NCBI RefSeq assembly: GCF_024713945.1
Contig: NC_134679.1
Span: forward strand, 3,353,001 to 3,417,000
Source: Dermatophagoides farinae
Taxonomy: Eukaryota > Arthropoda > Arachnida > Sarcoptiformes > Pyroglyphidae
Reading direction: 5' to 3'
DNA: 64,000 bases
The stretch's first letter is position 1; each line of letters begins with the position of its first letter. Positions 39,801 to 52,990 of this stretch are shown here, one piece after another. Position numbers and translations under genes: made by a program. The notes beneath the pieces are model-generated. The model had not been told where the DNA came from, searched no databases, and saw nothing but the letters and a program-made list of their open reading frames with translations.

Positions 39801-42800
39801 CTACGCCATTGTTGGCTTGACAGAGATAGACGCCGGAATCTTCTTCAGTCACGTCACGAATCATGAGACTACCATTTTCCAGGGTATGCATGTGAGAGTT
39901 GCTGACCACAGTGCGGAAGTAATGAACGATAGTCGCTTGTTCTCCGTTGGTTGGACTTATCGACGACGAAGATAGGCCGGAAAAGGATGCTAAGCTCTGG
40001 GATTTGTCATGAGCCCGTTCCCACCAGATTCGAGGCTCACCGCTGGCCGAACAATCAATGACCACATTTTGGCCTTCAATGGCTTCGGTATCAGTAGGCG
40101 GAATTTTCCATTTGGGAGGCACTACCGATAAAAAAATAAGTAACGCATTCAGATTCAGCTTCTAAAAATGTAGTTACCGTTGACTTTGACGACAATCGAG
40201 TATGTTGTGACAGCTGCCATGTTGGATGCGATGCAGGTATAGTTTCCAGAGTCTTCAGCAACCACTGAAGATATGAACAAGGTGGCCGAAAATTCGTTGG
40301 TTACATCCAACTTGATTCTGCGTGAGTCACTTCTGCTTTGGGTGTCGTGGATAGGCTCACCATCCTTCAGGAAGTGGATTAGCACTGGAGAATCCCCCTC
40401 GACTACCGAACAGGTAAGCATTACTCGCATGCCTTCTCGAAGATTGGGTGGTGGACTGAAAGGGCTGATGACGGGTGCAACCAGAATTCGAATGAACAGC
40501 TCAGCACTGGCCGAACTGGAGCCGTTGGGCCCAGTCACCACACAACGGTAAGCTCCTTCATCCGTGTTACGTTCGATTTTTTCGATGACCAGCGTGCCAT
40601 TCAGCAGCGACTTATGGCGATGGTTCTGTGGCAAACGGTTACCTTGATCACTAGACGACGACTTTTTGAACCAGACAATCGATTCAAGTGGATAACCAGC
40701 CGCCGGACAATGCAGATGGACTGTGTGACCGGAAATGACAGTCAGGTTTTTCATTTGACGTACGAATGCCGGTCCGTAGACGTTAATGCGACCAGAGTGA
40801 CTAATCGAGTGGACGTCGTTGGATGCTGTGCACGAATATCTAAACAAGCAAAGTGGATATTTGCATATTACAGAACCAATAAAACTTACATGCCACCATC
40901 TTCTGCACGAAGAGAACTTATGTTGACGAAGCTGTTGACAATACCGTCGCCATTAACGTAATCACCAACTCGAATTCGTCCATTTTCGACCAATGGAGCA
41001 CCATCAAGCGTCCAGACAATCTGCGGCAAAGGTGTTCCCGTAGCTGAACATTTGATCGAGAAAGATTTACCAGGGCGCAGTGGTTCCGTGATCGTGAAAA
41101 CCGTGATGAACGTTGGAGGATCATCAGCCAATGCCAACTCACCACTGGCTTGAACCGATTCAAATTCATTGCTGACGATGCATTGCTAGAGAATAAAACG
41201 TAAACATAAATTAGATGTTGTTTTACGTTTTTTGAAATACTCACAAACATGCCACGGTCTTCACGACGAACTTGACGGATCTGAAGCATTCGATCCTGGT
41301 GCAATAAATGCACACGATGGTTAGGATGTTGACGAGCACTCGTTGTTGTTGCTTGAGCCACCATTAATGGCCGGGCATTCCTACGCCAATGAATTTGTTG
41401 AATAGGCGAGCCTCCGGTTATCGTGCAATTGAATGTGACAGTGTCGCCATCGGAAGCTAATATGTGTGATGGAATCATGGTTACACTCAACGGAGCCTTG
41501 ACAACCAATTCCATTTCGATGCGATCTTCGCCCAGTGAATTGTTGGCAACACAGACGTAAAGACCAGAATCGGCAACGGTTGCATCACGAATGAAAAGCG
41601 AACTATCCACTTGAACGAATCGACCAGCACGACTAAGGCGATATGGTGTTATGTACTGATCTCCGTTGAGCAATTCATTCTTGTCATTGATAACAATTGA
41701 TTTGTCGTTTGGTGGAACTTGAAATTTCCATACCTGGAGCCGTTGTAATCTGTTTACAGCGATTACCGACGATAGTAAACTATGATGGGAAGACTGGAAA
41801 TCGTTTGAGGTTGGTGTGGCACGATACCATGTAAATAATGGCCAAGGTTGTGCTTGGGCCACACAAGGCAACTCGATTGTTTGACCAACATTAGCTATGA
41901 TTTTTTGTCTACCAGGACTATTGGCCATAATTTTTGGCGGCATTTTTGTCTGTGGTTTTGTGACAATCAGTCGTACATAATTGGCACTTAATTTAATCAT
42001 TCCACTCAAAGTGTGTTTTGTTTGACACCGGAACATCATTTTTTTCTTCCGTTTATGACTATGATGATGTCGATCTTTTTTCATATCATCATCATCATCA
42101 TCATTTTCATCATCGATGCCATCATCATTGTAGATTCTATGTACATGAAGCTCGCCATTGGGCATAACACTGTAACGTCCACCTACCAACATATTGATTC
42201 ATTGATTGATTTTTTCAATTATTTCGAAATGAATAGTTTTCATTATTTTCTAGTGTATATGAGTGAAAAAAAAGTTTTCTGCAAAATCTAAATATCTTGG
42301 AAACCTGGTACAAGACAAAACCAGATTCTTTTTTTCTCTCTAGAGACATTCATTGTGGTTTGTTTGAGAAAACATCGTATATAGTGATGGATCTCATCTC
42401 TTTCAGTGTTGTTCAACACAAAAAAAAAATCTGAAAGGTTTTTTTTGGATCGATTTTCTGTGTTTCTGTGCTTGTGTGTTTGTCAATACTATTTACAACA
42501 ACAAAAATTGATTGTCCATCATTTGTGTCTGAATAAAACCAAGAAAATTGATTCTGTTATTTACCAAATTCTTTCATATTATTTCAGACAAATCAATCAA
42601 ATGTTTTTGCATTATTAAATAAATTGAATTTAAATCGCTCACCTTTAATTAAATCCGAAGTTATCGGATGATCATCATCGCCATAACGTAACCAATTTGT
42701 TACATGAACGTATTCGCGTGCAAAGCTTGGTATATGACATCGAAGAATCTTGTTTGCACAAAAAAAAAGATGAAAAATGTTCAGAATTAGAGATCGATTA

Positions 42801-45800
42801 AAATTTATAAACACTTACTCCAGTATTTCCTTCAATGGCGAAATCATCATAAACTTGAATTTCATATGGCTGTCGAACGCCTATTATGAAACAAACAAAA
42901 GAAAAAATATTTACTAACGACTTTACCTATTTTTTCTTTTATTCTCTTTTTTATTTTTGTTTTAATTTCATTCTTATGAACTAAATTTTCAACAATTTCA
43001 AGTCATGCATTGTTTTTTTTTCTTTCTAACGAACAAAGCGAGAAAATATTTTTAAAATCATATTTTTTTTGCCTCTATTCTTGTTGTTGTTATCGACGAT
43101 TGGCTGATAAGTTGTTGGTTGATTGCTTTTTGATATTATTTTTTTTTCTACTCAAATTGGAATCCACCAGTAGAGTAGAATATGAAAAAAAAGAATCAAA
43201 TGGAAAAATATTGAAAATCCAGTCAACCAGGAAAATCTTTTGCTTTTCTCAAATTCTATCGCTAAATTGTATGCAAGAGAATTCATTCACTGATCTCAAG
43301 CTGCTCATATATTTTTATTATGTACTGGTTAATATTCCAAAAGTGAAAAATATAATGATTCCCTATTTTTTTCGGCATAAAAGCAAAAAAAGCCATATGT
43401 CCAAACGACGATGGTGATGATGAAGAGATGATGCTGAAAATTATGGTTCGATTTCCATGTGGCCATCAGTTTTCTTCGAAATGAAAAAAATATTCGAAAT
43501 TTAACGCTTCATTTGATTTCTGTTGTGCCACTGTAAATAAAGTGTGCCTTTTTCTTTGCTATCGATACCTATTTTTTTCCCACCGTCACCATCTTCATCA
43601 TTTCATCATCATTGAATCACCACTTCAATAAGTCGATTCCATTTTTGTTTATTTGTCCATTTATTTGTGATTTCCATTTGATTCATTCATTCGGTTGGGT
43701 ACGATTCAATTCGATTGGATTGAATTCGTTTATATTTTTTTTCTTAGTCTTTTTTGTTTGACGATTTCATCGGAGTCCATTCAACCAAACGATCCATTTA
43801 TAACTGTAGTATATTTCTCATAGTCGCCTGGTCGGTTGGCTGGTTTGTTGATTTGACATGACTTTTATAGAATTTTTTAGATTTCATGCTGACTTTTTTT
43901 TCATCTCTTCTCTTTCGAATGACTGACGATTCATTATTATGATGTGCGTATGTGTACGTCGTCTTTCATGAAACGAAAGAATTGAATCTTGTCAGTAGGT
44001 CCATTTTTTTTTGCCATTTTGATTCCATATTTTCTTATCCGTAATTTTTCATTCGATGATGGCATTTTTTCTTCTAATTATATTATCATTATTGTCGTTA
44101 TTGTTTAGATCATTCAGAGATTTCATTCAATTTTATATTTTCGTTAGTTTATGAATTTTTTTTCCGATTCCACCGCAATATTTTTTCTGGTTTTTCTTTT
44201 CTTATTCACAACATGTCTGATCATTTGATCATCTGATAATCATTGATTACATATACACACACACACACATAAATTTACTGAAAAAAATAGAGAAGACACA
44301 AATACGGCTTTTTTTGTCCTCATGATACTGATGATTACGGTAATAATGAAAATAATAATAATAACCGATCTTGGATAATAGTAATAATAATAACACTTGA
44401 CCGTCATATACACATTTAATTGCCCTAATAATAACGATCTTCAGAACACCACCATCATCATCATCATCATCTATAGACCATTTTTGTGTTATTCGGGATT
44501 TCTCTTTCATTGCTTACAAATATACAATTCCGGACTTTTCACTAGATTTTTTTTCTCTCGATAGTAACAAAATTGATGATGATGATCATTTCTCATCCAT
44601 AAAAAAGAAATCCTATATATTGTTGTTTTTTTTTGGTGGTCTGTGTATATATCAAGCCTTCAAGACCCGAACAAAAAAAATCGTTCATTGATATTGATGT
44701 AGTATTTCTATTTCGATTATTATATTTTATATATTGTATATAATACAGGGGAAAGTTCATAATTCTTTATCTATAGTATGTTGTTGTTGTTGTTGTTTAC
44801 TATAATGTAGATATCGTATGTGTGTGTGTGTGTGTGTGGATTATAAACATCCAGAAAAAAATGGATAAACTTAAACGGTAAAATATACTTGAATATCAAA
44901 AAAGTAACGGCCATTATGGTAGTCGAATATATATGGTGTTTTTTTTTATTAGTAGTAGAGTTTTTGGCAATCGAAAATTAATGATTATAGATTTTTATAT
45001 ATATATTGAAGAAGAAGAAAATTTTGCAGTAGCAATAATAATATTCGAATCTGGATGTATGATTCTTTCTAATGTTGTCGTCAATGTATATATGATGATC
45101 CTGGATTATTATAATTACTATTATACTAACAACTAAACGAAAAAAAAGGTTCTTTGAATGTTTGTGACTTTTTTTTACTGTATGGGATTTGGAATTATTA
45201 TTATCATTATTATAAATGGCTTATATACAAATAGAAATATCTATCTATAGTTGGTCATTTGTTGTGCACAAAACGAATGTTATCATTTAAGTTTCTGAGA
45301 TCAACAAAAATTGAAATATCTAATCAACAACAACAACAACAAAAAAATTTCAACGAAACACACAAAAAAGTGTCAACTAATTAAATTTGTTGTCATTTGG
45401 GAAAAAAAATTGTTTCAAAAAAGCTTTTCGATTCTTCATTCAATAGCTACACACACACACACACACACACGGTAGAAAGAATGATTCACAATGATTTGTG
45501 AATGATTTTTCTAGTTGTTTTTTCTATTCTCTCTCTCACTCTCTAGCTCAATCAATGTTCGATCCAACCATCCATCCATTTGGTTCTTATCTTTTTTTTT
45601 TGGCCTCTTTTACTCTCGTGTTCAAACACATCGAAAATGCCATTACCCGTCAAAGTGTCCATTCGAAAGTACGATGATGATGATGATGATGATGATGGTT
45701 AAGTGATAGTCAAAAAAAAGAAGCGTATGAAGATGTGTGTGCCTATGGCCTCAACATGACACTGTCAAGTTTTTTTTTCTATTTTCTGGTTTTTTTTTGG

Positions 45801-48800
45801 AAAAAAGCTGTCATTCAATGTTCGGAATGAATTTTCTCTTCTTTTTTTTCAGTTTAGCACAAAACATTCTGATGATGATGATGACGGTCGATCGTTCATA
45901 GAGGGGTAGAAAAAAAATTTATGGAAAATCGTAAAGTCAAACGCAATGGCAAAACATACACACACACACATCACACACAAATGCATGCATGCATTCAATT
46001 TTTTGCGTTATTCGGATAGGTCAAATAAAACAAAACAACAAAAAAAACAAAAAAAATATCTCATCTCTTTGAAAAAAAAATAGTTGACATTCATGAATTG
46101 ATTTCTTTGAAACAAATAAAAAAAAGTTTTTTTCTGCATGTTGTTCTTTGATGTATCCGCAAACCAAAATATTTTTTTATTTCTGGTCGAACCCAACCAA
46201 AAAAAAAAAAAAAAAAACAACGACAAAAAAAATATTCATAGATCGATCGATTTGCAACCTTTAAGAAGATGGATGAGATTGACAAATATTTTTTTTTTCT
46301 ATCATTTTTTTTTGACTTTACGTTATTACTAGAATCTGACTAACGATGACTGAAAAGAGTACACTGGTTTGCATACAACGTACCACCCAAAAAAAAATTG
46401 GAAATTTCCAATTTGGTGCCATCTCTCTCATCGTCTCATTGACATGTCAAATTGTGGAATTAAAAGAATTACGAGGGAGAAAAAAAGTTTTTATAACAAC
46501 TCAATAGATCCACATACACACACACACAATAACTGTGGTTGAATGATTCAAAAAAAAAAAAAATACTGATCATCATTATCATCATTCGTAATGACTCCAC
46601 CTCCTCATTTTAACGAAAAATCATTCATTTCAAACCAAGAAAAAACCTCTGATCGGACATATTCTTATTTGATATATTCTCAGATTCGTAAACTATACAT
46701 TTTGTAAATTTAAAGAACACCAGAGAGCCACCATGTTAATGTATGTTCATTGAAACTTTTTTCCGAAATGATAATTGTTATTATTGAGAATAATAATAAT
46801 AATAATAATTTCTACATTCTAATTTTCTTGTTCCTTTCGTATATTTCATATATATTAATGAATTTTTTCTAGCCTGTCATTCAAAAATCTCTAGCTAGGA
46901 TTTATTTGGCTATTTTTGGGCCATTTGATATATCATAGAATAAAACTTCAATTATATTCATTCATTCATTTTCTCTAGTTGTTGTTGGAAAAGAATTCAT
47001 ATAATAATTCTTTTGGCCCGTTGGCCAATTCGTGATCATGATAATAATAATAATAATGATTGGCTATTTGAATATCGAACAATAAGTTATACATTTCTCA
47101 CTATTCTATATAATATATATTGAACATTGATTGAATTTCCAATCAAAATGAGGAATTCGTAAATAGAAATGAATTAGAGGCAATAAAGTGTTAATGTAAG
47201 AATGTTTTCATTTTCGATTCGTTTTTCATTTGCCAATGGCCAATATGATTTGATAGAACGTGAAGCAAAAAATAAAGATTTTCTATTCGCTTTATCAGTT
47301 AGGTTTTGTACTTGATTGAATTTTATTCTAATCAATCATACAAAGATAGATTTATAATAATTTGATCACAGAATCAATAATAATCTTGATTTTTGAATTT
47401 CCGGTACGTTTTCTATCGTAGTTATATTCAATTTACGTTTGTACGTTTCCAGAAGAAACCGAATAACCAACAGATTGTATGGCCATTTTTTTTTGTTTGA
47501 ATGGTAAATTCCATATTACAAGATAAATGAATTATATAAAAAAAAATTTGTTTCAAATTTTCTCTGCTATATACACATTTTTTACATCTACTGACATTTA
47601 CATCGTTTTTCATGCAAACACACATAATTGCCATTTTAAATTGTTATTATTATCAAAAAAAAATTTGCATAAAAAAAACGAAAGAAATGAAAAAATTTTT
47701 GCTTAACACTTACTGGCACGAATATGTACATCTTGACTTTGAATGGATCCAATTTGATTGGTGGCCACACAACGTACGATACCTGAATGAACATCCTGTC
47801 TATATGATGATGCTGAAAATGGCAAATATACAAGCTGTGTTGTAAGTAAATCTTTACGTATTTGTCGTAATCCATTTATCTGTATTAATGGTGTTCCATC
47901 GGCTCTTGTCCATGTGATTGTTGGTGCTGGTATTCCTAATAAAAATTTTTCAGTTAATCATCAATTGTGTCTAATAAAAACAATTCACCTTTGGCACTAC
48001 AGGTTAGAATACTGCCAGTATCATTTAAAAATATCACCAAATTAGGTGGTTCAACCAAAAATTCTGGTCCACGTTTTTCTAATTGATTTTTACTTGATAA
48101 TAACAACGATGATGATGATGATGAATGTGATGATGTTGCTTGAGCTAAATGAAAAAATCAAAAACAAAATTAGAGTTCATTATAACTATAGGTTCTGATT
48201 CATTTTCAAAAAAAAAAAAAAAATGAAATGTCAAAAAAACTAAAGTCCAAAACAAAATATACAAGAAAAAGAAAATATTGCAACATTAACTTTGTGATCA
48301 TCTTCTCATTATTAATATGGGAAAAAAAGTAAAAAAAAAAATTTAAAAAATTTCATCATTAATTTTCATCCCATTGGAATTGGTGGTATACGACGACGAC
48401 GACAACGACAACGACAACGACCACCGCCATCACCATCATCATGATGCTCAAATAACAAATTAGCTGCATAGAATAACAACATGCAAACTAATGACAAACG
48501 AATTTTTTTCTTTTTTTTTTATTATCAGCAATGTCGTTGTCTTCTATTCTAATGATTTAGTCATAATAATGATGATGGTAATCATGATGATAAAGTCTTA
48601 AGTTTAACTTTTTTTTGCAGTTTTTTTTTATTTAGTTTAGATTATTTTTTTTTTGAAAAAGTGATTTTAGTGGTAAAATGAATTAATGTACGTATACGTT
48701 TGAAATGCATGTACTAAAAAACCTTAAACACAAAACCCAAATGACAAACCAGCAAAAAAAATAACGAAAAGGAGGAATTTGACTAAAATCAAGTCGAATT

Positions 48801-49843
48801 TCTTTCTTTTTTTCTTTTGCAGAAAGAAAATGAGAAAAAAAACAATTAATATTAGTTAAGATGTTGAGAACCTTATAGTTATAAGTTTAGCCAATTATAG
48901 CCTGTGCTTAAAATTTGCCAAAATAAATTTCATTTATATTCTTCTTTGAATTTCTTCGCTAGCTTTCCTGTGCGGGAAAGGCAAAAAAACGGGATTCATG
49001 AAATAGGATTCTCTAATTAAATTGTTATTAATCATCGCCACATCATTTTTTTCGTCGTTTTATTTATTTATTTTTTTTGGTTTATTATTTATTTACTTGT
49101 ATATTGTATTGAAAACAGAATCGTGATATTGTGTAAATATCCATTTTGATAATCGTTCATTTGGATTCTTGGATTTCGATTTTCAAAAAAAAAAACACTG
49201 TTGATGATTCAGATTCAGATTCAGAGTTGTGTTTTGTTGTTTTTATTGTTGTTGTTGTTGGTCATATTATATGATGATGATGATGACATTTTTGGGATCA
49301 ACATTTCTGTTTCATTTGATCCATTCTCGACATTTTTGGTTTCAAAAAAAAAAAATTTATTCTTATCGCTGTTTCTCATGTCTATATGGGATTAACATTT
49401 CCACTATATCGCTAATAATATTAATGTGATTCTTTTGAATTAGTTTCATCATCATCATCATATCAATGTAATTCATTTCAATTCGATTCTATAGAATAGT
49501 GTAGTATGTTGAACTTTTGCTTCGTAATTCGTATCAAATTCTGTTTTTTTTTCTTTGTCAAAAATATAAAAAAGTCATCTGAAAGGGATTACTTTGTTTA
49601 GTTTCAAAAAAAAAAAAAAAAAAATTATCAAATTCTTCTATTTTTGTTTTGATCTTTATTCTAGAGTTGATTTAATAAGAGAAAAAGTGAAAAATTTCAA
49701 ATTATACCTTGTTCATGATGAAATATTACATTGATGATGATGATGATCATTAAAATTACAATAGAAAATGATGATGAAGATGACAATAACATTCGACAGA
49801 TTGGTTCATCATTCACTAAACGTTTTCGTAGCTTTTTCATCAT
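36860..49843 (-). CDS. Dscam: Dscam-like immunoglobulin-superfamily receptor (9 Ig + 4 FN3 + TM)
   Basis: Fourteen coding exons, high to low: 49843-49708, 48144-47989, 47935-47714, 42880-42819, 42748-42643, 42182-41245, 41185-40890, 40839-40178, 40121-39762, 39712-39350, 39285-38890, 38833-38563, 38512-38133 and 38088-36860. They sum to exactly 1858 codons plus stop. Exon 1 encodes a basic start and a signal peptide. Nine Ig domains follow (about 70-1100). Ig2 carries Dscam hallmarks: VRQPYEIQVYDDFAIEGNTG, then LRCHIPSF, then GRYSVMPNGELHV. Then come four FN3 domains (about 1101-1545), one membrane span (about 1590-1615, IVIPATCSVIVLTVIILVAC) and a 243-aa cytoplasmic tail with Tyr motifs. FN3 domains 3 and 4 look like Dscam FN5 (LCGTQYQFYVIAYN) and FN6 (LRPATWYLLNMAA). 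Canonical FN3, FN4 and Ig10 therefore seem absent. Dscams mediate homophilic recognition in neurons. No tandem alternative Ig exons were seen. Confidence 0.93.
39322..39339. repeat. 18-bp perfect palindrome in a Dscam-like intron
   Basis: CTAGAATCTAGATTCTAG reads the same on both strands. It lies in the 64-bp intron between the Ig9 exon and the first FN3 exon. It includes overlapping TTCnnGAA units, the half-sites of heat-shock elements. Confidence 0.8.
44819..44838. repeat. TG dinucleotide microsatellite
   Basis: Ten TG units inside the large intron of the Dscam-like gene. Confidence 0.9.
45449..45470. repeat. AC dinucleotide microsatellite
   Basis: Eleven AC units inside the large intron of the Dscam-like gene. 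Confidence 0.9.
48366..48463 (-). other. Possible alternative terminal exon in the first coding intron of the Dscam-like gene
   Basis: A good 3' splice site (pyrimidine-rich, TATGCAG) is followed by a 98-base open stretch. It has exactly the phase needed to accept the signal-peptide exon (G + CT = Ala, as in the constitutive exon 2). It would encode 32 residues, ANLLFEHHDDGDGGG followed by Arg/Cys alternation (RCRCRCRRRR) and IPPIPMG, then TGA. Splicing exon 1 to it would give a short secreted Cys/Arg-rich peptide instead of the receptor. The CGT/TGT alternation could equally be a chance product of a simple repeat. Confidence 0.25.
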
Positions 49844-49888
49844 TTCTGTTTTGATTTATTATTGTTGTGGTTTCGTTTTTTGTGCGAT
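49844..49888 (-). other. Putative 5' UTR part of the first coding exon, Dscam-like gene
   Basis: A 3' splice site (GAATCAG at 49889-49895) lies 45 bp before the start codon. It can pair with a strong donor (TTCAG then GTTAGT) at 50437/50436, giving an intron of 548 bp. Confidence 0.35.
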
Positions 49889-50436
49889 CTGATTCGATCA
49901 ATAAACTTATTGATATTCATTCATTTTTAGTATGCAAATTTTTTTTTTTTGAAAAATAAATTGTTTAGAAAACAACAATAACAACAAGAGTCAAATGTTA
50001 AACGTTGCAGACTATCGTTATGTTTTTTTTTGTTAAATTTTTTTTTCAAGTATCCTTTATGTCGATGTGATCAGAATTTTCAATTAGATGTGTGTGTGTG
50101 TGTGTGTGTGAATCACTTAAACTTTTACAAAATGCATGGACACGAAAAAGGTAAAATTGCGTGCAGAATCAAGAAATTGTCGTATTTTTTTTCTTGTGTC
50201 CATACACTCAAATACACGTTGAGAATAAAATGGCAGAAATTTTAAATATGAATATTTTAGGGCTGATAAACGATTGAATTAAATGAATTTTCGGTGAAAA
50301 ACACGTCTGTTGTAGAAATGTTCACAATCAGAATTTGAATATCAATTTTGTTTGTTGCTGTTGTTGATGATTCGATCATTCACTGAACAAGTCTAACTGT
50401 TTTCTGAGAATCTTTTTTATCGGCACTTGTACTAAC

Positions 50437-50560
50437 CTGAATCGAATATATTGTGGATATTTTATTTTCTGGTCATTGTCTTGCGTAGTCAAATGGCCGC
50501 CTGCCGGTTATATTACGGTTATTACATGCTTCTATGACGAATTTTGCACCACTAGCAATT
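50437..50560 (-). promoter_or_regulatory. Putative noncoding first exon / promoter of the Dscam-like gene
   Basis: This is a patch of higher complexity amid repeats. On the minus strand it ends in a consensus splice donor (CAG|GTTAGT) and contains GGCGGCCATTTG, a YY1/Pho-like element, about 60 bp upstream of the donor. No TATA box is visible. The exact start site cannot be fixed from sequence, so the upper boundary is approximate. Confidence 0.3.
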
Positions 50561-52750
50561 TTTTTTCATTTTCAAAAACCTAGTTGTCTAACTGACAAAT
50601 TCTATAGTAAATATGTGTGTAAATGTGGCTACACAAATTTACATTTATTGGATCTCATTTTATGTGCAAATGGATAGTGTTTTAATCAATTGGATTTGTA
50701 TGTGTGTGTGTGTAAATGATTCCGAATTTGAAGAAAAAAAATTTACCTGTAAAAAAAATAGAGACTATTTTTTGTCACCACCACATGTCATCAAACAATA
50801 TTGCGTGATCTAGTTTGTGTGTGTGTATATAAATGATTTGTTGCACACGAAAATTTTTTGGTTTTTTCTTTTCTTTTGTCGAGTAATTTGTTTTGGTTTT
50901 TTTTTTATTTTTGGTTTATTGACTAACTAATGATCGATGAAATCTGAAACCAACTTGATAATTTGCAACTTATTGACATTGGCAGGAATTTTTTTTTTCT
51001 ATTGTCGTTGCTAGAAGTGTGCATTTATTCAATGCTGAATAATCAGTATGGAATCAAGAAAAAAAAATTCATTTTCAAACTAACCAACCTTGGGTAAAAC
51101 ATATCACTCAGATTCAACGTCCAAAAAAAGTTCATTTCTCCATTTGCGACTATCCAAGTACAATATATCAAAACTCTTGCATTTTTTTCCAATTTTTTTT
51201 TTAATTTTTTCCTCTCTTTATTTCGACTAAACAAACAATAACGACAAAAAAAAACTTCACTTGCACTGTATTTTTGTGGATCATAATTTTCATAACTTTA
51301 CGAATCAAACCTCATATATGTCGTTAATAGTTTTTTTTTGTCTTTGAGAATCCAAACAACAACAATCAGCTTTTCAAAAACTTTTCACTTTAAAAGATAC
51401 TTTTAGACATTTTCAATGATTTCCTTTTATTTTTTTTTGTTATTGTTACTGTCACCGTTGACAACGGCGACGATGATGATGATTTTGATAAAACAACAAC
51501 AAAGACTTTGCGAATTTTAAAATTTTAATGAATGAATGAATGAAAAAAAGTCTCAATAACCGAAATTTCACAGAAATTCTTTAACTGAATATATTCTGGA
51601 TAAATATATAGAATATGATAACTATTTATTATTATTATTTTATTTTTGTTAACATTTCATATTTGAAAAAAATGAGAAAAAAAGGTGAATTCATATTCTT
51701 GGATGTTCCATATATTAGTAGTATATATAGTATATGTACCTAGTATAATATGCTTTCAATTTCCATTTTATGGAATATAAAATTCTAGTCACGTGAAACG
51801 ATCTTAAATACGATTATTGCATCCAGTATTTATGTGTGTGTGTGTGTGTGTTGGTATGAATTGTTGAATTTATGATTCCTTTTCGATAGTTTTTTTTTTG
51901 GTCCGTTGGTCATTCATTCATTTATTTTATTTTGGTTGAATTTCGGTTTTTTTTTATTTTTGTTGTTGAACAAACATTCATTTTTTTTCTTTCATTGTAT
52001 ATACAAAATGATAAGAATGTCATGTTCTAACACATTGAATTCTTGAATGAATATTTCTCCAATGTTGAATGATTCATTCAATGGTTATTTTTGTTATTGT
52101 TGTTGTTGTTGGTACACATACATTCTCAAATGATACAAATCCTTGAAGGCATGTTGAAATTGTTTGTTTTCTTTTTTCTTCGTCATTCGAGAAACAAGAA
52201 AAACACTTTTGGAATATTTAATCGAAAAATCAAGCACGAAATCTGGACCAAAAACAAAAACAAGAACATTTTTCTGGCCACAACCCCTTTTCGTCTTTTC
52301 CATAAAGATTTCTAATGTTTATTGTCATTATAAGTCTCATATAATAATGATAATAACAAATAGCCACAGGAGACAATTGAAAACTTGTCAAATATTGTTC
52401 CAATAGTCGTTATATAGTAGTCGGAAGATATATAAAAAAAACTATCCATCACTAGATGTATATGTACGTTTTCTCTGATAATAATTTTCTACTCAATGGA
52501 CATTGAAAACAGTATTTTATTTTATTTTTCTTTTTTTTTTACTTCGTATTTGCCGAGAGATCGAACTTTGAAATAAAAAAAATCCTGAATCCCGAAGAAA
52601 ATCGTTACTAATGATGATGACGATTGTACAGTTTGTACATACACATTTTTTCTTCGCGTAAAATACTAAGAATCTCTCGGGTCCACACACACACACACAC
52701 ATGCAACACACAACAAACAGACACACACACACACACATACCAAAACTCAC

Positions 52751-52990
52751 GTATATATCATTGATGCGATTGCCGTTTAGTTTGATGGCCAAACGTGTAT
52801 GTATTTCGGGTATTTCTAAATTTTTTTTCTTCTCCTTTCCATATAAACAAGACTTGGATTTTTTTTTCTTTGGTTTGGGCACCATTTGGCACATCTGCTG
52901 CTCGATTGATGCCTGCTGTTCGTTCATTTGAATCATTTTCCAGCCATTTGATTCTTCGATTGGAAGTGATTCTTTTTTTTTACATTTCTC
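52751..52990 (-). other. Orphan coding-like exon candidate
   Basis: An open minus-strand stretch of normal codon composition. It reads KCKKKESLPIEESNGWK, then a Gln/Met/Ser-rich part, a basic patch PKPKKKKSKS and EIPEIHTRLAIKLNGNRIND, and ends at a consensus donor (ATATAC|GTGAGT, 52751/52750) in phase 0. The acceptor end is uncertain. Phase 0 does not fit the phase-1 acceptors of the Dscam-like exons, so it would belong to another transcript. No homologue recognised. Confidence 0.3.

Larger units (their letters stand above)
42881..47713 (-). other. Large (4.8 kb) intron of the Dscam-like gene
   Basis: This intron separates the Ig1 exon from the first small exon of Ig2. It is rich in T/A homopolymers, CA/TG microsatellites (44819-44838, 45449-45470) and GAT/CAT repeats (44448-44470, 45672-45696). 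Insect Dscam1 carries alternative exons for the first half of Ig2 near this position. I found no duplicated exon resembling VRQPYEIQV here. Open frames inside (for example 43010-43417 plus) have AT-driven composition and are not credible. Confidence 0.6.

Noticed and set aside
43010-43417. 135-codon plus-strand frame inside the large Dscam-like intron
   Set aside because: Phe/Lys/Ile/Leu-driven composition from T and A runs, no Met in a sensible position, no domain. An AT-rich chance frame.
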